In this document: positions 5,439 to 6,749 of the stretch, one piece after another
Position numbering within the stretch: the stretch's first letter is position 1
Layout of the letters: every line of letters begins with the position of its first letter
Assembly (NCBI GenBank): GCA_018396935.1
Contig: JAGTRA010000010.1
Location: 7,139-13,887 of the forward strand
Length of the DNA stretch: 6,749 bases
Direction of reading: 5' to 3'
Origin: Candidatus Bathyarchaeota archaeon
Lineage (GTDB): Archaea > Thermoproteota > Bathyarchaeia > Bathyarchaeales > Bathycorpusculaceae
Notes under the pieces: generated by a model
What the model was told of the DNA's origin: nothing
The model's database searches: none
What the model saw: only the letters and a program-made list of their open reading frames with translations
Position numbers and translations under genes: made by a program

Positions 5439-6608
5439 TTGTCTCTCAAGGAAATTTTAAAAACAATTTATGCACCACATAAAGCCTTTAGGGAGATAAT
5501 TCAGAACCCTCGCTATATTGGTCCTATGCTGATATTGATCCTTTTTTGCTTCACTGGTGCAGTTTCAACTTACGCCTATCTAACAAAAACTTATTATGAG
5601 CAAACTATGCCTAAAAATCGATTTGAAGATCCATCTCAAGCTAGAATTGATGAATGGACTGAGGATCCTGCTTTATGGCATACTTCTGAAGGCTGCGTTG
5701 TCAAAGCTAATAACATGGACTATATAAGTGGCATGAATTATGGGACGAATAGTATAGAGTTTTCAGCTGTAAATAGCGCAGAGATGTCTGCCCAATTAAT
5801 CAATATAGGCCCTATAAACTGCTCTAATAGCGGTGGATATAGCAAGCTATACTTTAGAATTAAGTTAACCCAGCCAGATTTTCCGCCAAATGGTTTATGG
5901 CTATATCTATACTCCTCGCCTACGAGCTACTTTTGCCGCAATCTCATAGGCGAGGCGAAGCTTGCTCTAAATGCTTGGAATAATTTAACGATAGCTTTAG
6001 CGGATGGAGATTGGATTCAAGTAGGTGATGCAGATTGGACGAGGATTAATGGATTAAGAATTGAATTAACATGGCAGAATAAGTCTGATTTAAGGATTCT
6101 TTTAGATGGCCTCTTTTTTGGAGGCGTATTTAAGCAAGCCGTAGATGAAGCAACTGGGTATGTGACTAATAGCTTCGCCTACACTTTTATGCAATTTTCA
6201 ATTCGATGGATTCTATTAACTGGAATAATCTATGTAATGTGTAAAGCTTTTAAGGCTAATATCTCTTGGCGGATTACGATGGTCCTCATAGGTTTCACTC
6301 TCATAACCATGTTTCTACAAGCTTTAGCCAACTTAGCCGCTTTCCCAATTACCCCAAATATTAAGTACTCCTTCGAAATCATTGGAGGCGTTAATGGCGA
6401 AGTTAAAGCCGCTTATGCAAAGCTGATGGAGGAAGTATGGTTTGTAAACCAGCTCTTATCCTATGCTCAAGCAGTCTTCACTGTTTGGTCTGTCGCATTA
6501 TGCGCTATCGCCATACGCTCTATGACGGAGTTTTCATGGAGCAAAAGCTTCTTAATAGCTGTAGTAGCATACTTCGCTACTATAACTATTGAAGGCTTCC
6601 TCATTTAA
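5439..6608 (+). CDS. Yip1-like membrane protein with a large inserted extracytoplasmic beta-rich domain
   Basis: The product has 389 residues. TTG 5439 is the only start codon near the 5' end, because an in-frame TGA lies at 5418-5420; a GGGG at 5430-5433 is a weak ribosome-binding candidate. The N-terminus (PHKAFREIIQNPRYIGP, 13-29) followed by a membrane helix at 27-47 resembles Yip1/YIP1-family proteins, as do four C-terminal helices at about 247-268, 277-301, 335-358 and 368-388. Between helix 1 and helix 2 lie roughly 200 residues rich in aromatic, Asn, Ser and Thr residues, with alternating strands such as KLYFRIKL, GLWLYLYSS, WNNLTIAL, TRINGLRIEL and LRILLDGLFFGG. The pattern resembles a jelly-roll carbohydrate-binding-type or galactose-binding-like domain, by inference. 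Several NxS/NxT sites suggest it is exposed outside and could be glycosylated. It follows the HMG-CoA synthase stop by 34 nt, so co-transcription is likely. The specific role is unknown. Confidence 0.75.
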   Translation: MSLKEILKTIYAPHKAFREIIQNPRYIGPMLILILFCFTGAVSTYAYLTKTYYEQTMPKNRFEDPSQARIDEWTEDPALWHTSEGCVVKANNMDYISGMNYGTNSIEFSAVNSAEMSAQLINIGPINCSNSGGYSKLYFRIKLTQPDFPPNGLWLYLYSSPTSYFCRNLIGEAKLALNAWNNLTIALADGDWIQVGDADWTRINGLRIELTWQNKSDLRILLDGLFFGGVFKQAVDEATGYVTNSFAYTFMQFSIRWILLTGIIYVMCKAFKANISWRITMVLIGFTLITMFLQALANLAAFPITPNIKYSFEIIGGVNGEVKAAYAKLMEEVWFVNQLLSYAQAVFTVWSVALCAIAIRSMTEFSWSKSFLIAVVAYFATITIEGFLI

Positions 6609-6633
6609 AACATCTTTATGTGAATTAGCAAGG

Positions 6634-6640
6634 TTTATAT
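6634..6640 (+). promoter_or_regulatory. Candidate archaeal TATA box upstream of the structured leader
   Basis: TTTATAT lies in the 6609-6660 spacer, with AGCAAGG just upstream as a possible BRE. Spacing of about 25 nt predicts transcription start near 6661-6663, just where a strongly base-paired stretch begins. Assigned by eye. Confidence 0.5.
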
Positions 6641-6648
6641 GAGTGCAT

Positions 6649-6663
6649 GCTACATGTTGTAGC
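6649..6663 (+). repeat. Inverted repeat at the predicted transcription start
   Basis: GCTACA and TGTAGC form a perfect 6-bp inverted repeat around TGT. It lies between the TATA-like box and the predicted start site, where a bound dimeric repressor would block transcription. It could equally be chance. Confidence 0.4.
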
Positions 6664-6740
6664 GTCCTCTTCCAAAACTGGATGCGTGGCATCCGGTTTT
6701 TGGTTGAGGTTAACTCCGCGATAAGGACGAAAAGATAAGT
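6664..6740 (+). promoter_or_regulatory. Structured leader or small RNA with a long hairpin
   Basis: The main hairpin has CCTC 6666-6669 pairing with GAGG 6706-6709, a TT/TT internal loop, CCAAAAC 6672-6678 pairing with GTTTTTGG 6696-6703 (one bulged T), and TGGATGC 6679-6685 pairing with GCATCCG 6689-6695 (one T-G pair), closed by a GTG loop. AGGACG at 6724-6729 can alternatively pair with CGTCCT at 6663-6668. CGTGGCAT at 6685-6692 is perfectly complementary to ATGCCACG at 6741-6748, so a second fold could cover the possible start codon. It does not match any tRNA, rRNA, SRP RNA or RNase P RNA signature I know. It could be the 5' leader of the next gene or a separate non-coding RNA. Confidence 0.45.
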
Positions 6741-6749
6741 ATGCCACGT
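6741..6749 (+). CDS. Possible start of the next gene (Met-Pro-Arg..., cut by window end)
   Basis: ATG CCA CGT closes the window about 80 nt after the predicted transcription start. The purine-rich GACGAAAAGATAAG before it gives no clear Shine-Dalgarno. With three codons visible, neither the frame nor the identity can be confirmed. Confidence 0.25.

Noticed and set aside
6672..6703. Hairpin read as an intrinsic terminator of the Yip1-like gene
   Set aside because: The T-run is part of the stem and pairs with the A-run; no free T-tract follows. A promoter-like box also lies between the gene and the hairpin.
6630..6749. tRNA, SRP RNA or RNase P RNA gene on either strand
   Set aside because: No T-loop, cloverleaf arms, SRP helix 8 or RNase P core motifs could be found.

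Overview
The window looks archaeal, most likely from the Thermoproteota side (a Bathyarchaeia-like lineage would fit; this is inference). The evidence is an archaeal-type HMG-CoA synthase joined to a DUF35 zinc-ribbon domain, an archaeal-style thiolase gene next to it, TATA-like boxes about 25 nt before presumed transcript starts, Shine-Dalgarno motifs before several internal genes, GTG/TTG starts, and frequent AGG/AGA and ATA codons. I see no CRISPR array, insertion sequence, tRNA or rRNA gene.

Layout. Positions 1-456 (+) hold the C-terminal part of a nicotinate phosphoribosyltransferase (NAD salvage), cut by the window edge. It converges on a two-gene minus-strand unit: a TIGR04076-family small protein (1342 to 1025) followed by a four-helix membrane protein of unknown role (997 to 536). 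A divergent intergenic region of about 130 nt separates this unit from a plus-strand run: a eukaryote-like NADP-dependent isocitrate dehydrogenase (1473-2705), a degenerate thiolase-like protein (2762-3808, with its C-terminal piece in another frame up to 3902), a DUF35-HMG-CoA synthase fusion (3899-5404), and a Yip1-like membrane protein with a large inserted beta-rich domain (5439-6608). After 6608 comes a regulatory stretch: a TATA-like box, an inverted repeat, and a long hairpin leader ending at a possible ATG at 6741.

The centre of interest is the mevalonate-pathway module. In characterised archaea, acetoacetyl-CoA thiolase, a DUF35 protein and HMG-CoA synthase form one complex that channels acetoacetyl-CoA. 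Here DUF35 and HMG-CoA synthase are one polypeptide, and the synthase keeps its Glu-Cys-His catalytic set. The thiolase partner has Thr where the nucleophilic Cys should be and Tyr where the HDAF-type His should be. It also lacks the GHP/GNPxGA loop through an apparent deletion that shifts the reading frame. Its last 39 codons still look thiolase-like and overlap the synthase start by ATGA. Either this is a pseudo-thiolase kept for structure or CoA binding, or it is a decaying gene; in both cases active thiolase would have to come from elsewhere.

Isocitrate dehydrogenase upstream would supply NADPH and 2-oxoglutarate. NADPH is what the next mevalonate enzyme, HMG-CoA reductase, commonly uses, but the thiolase gene appears to have its own promoter, so a functional link is only suggestive.
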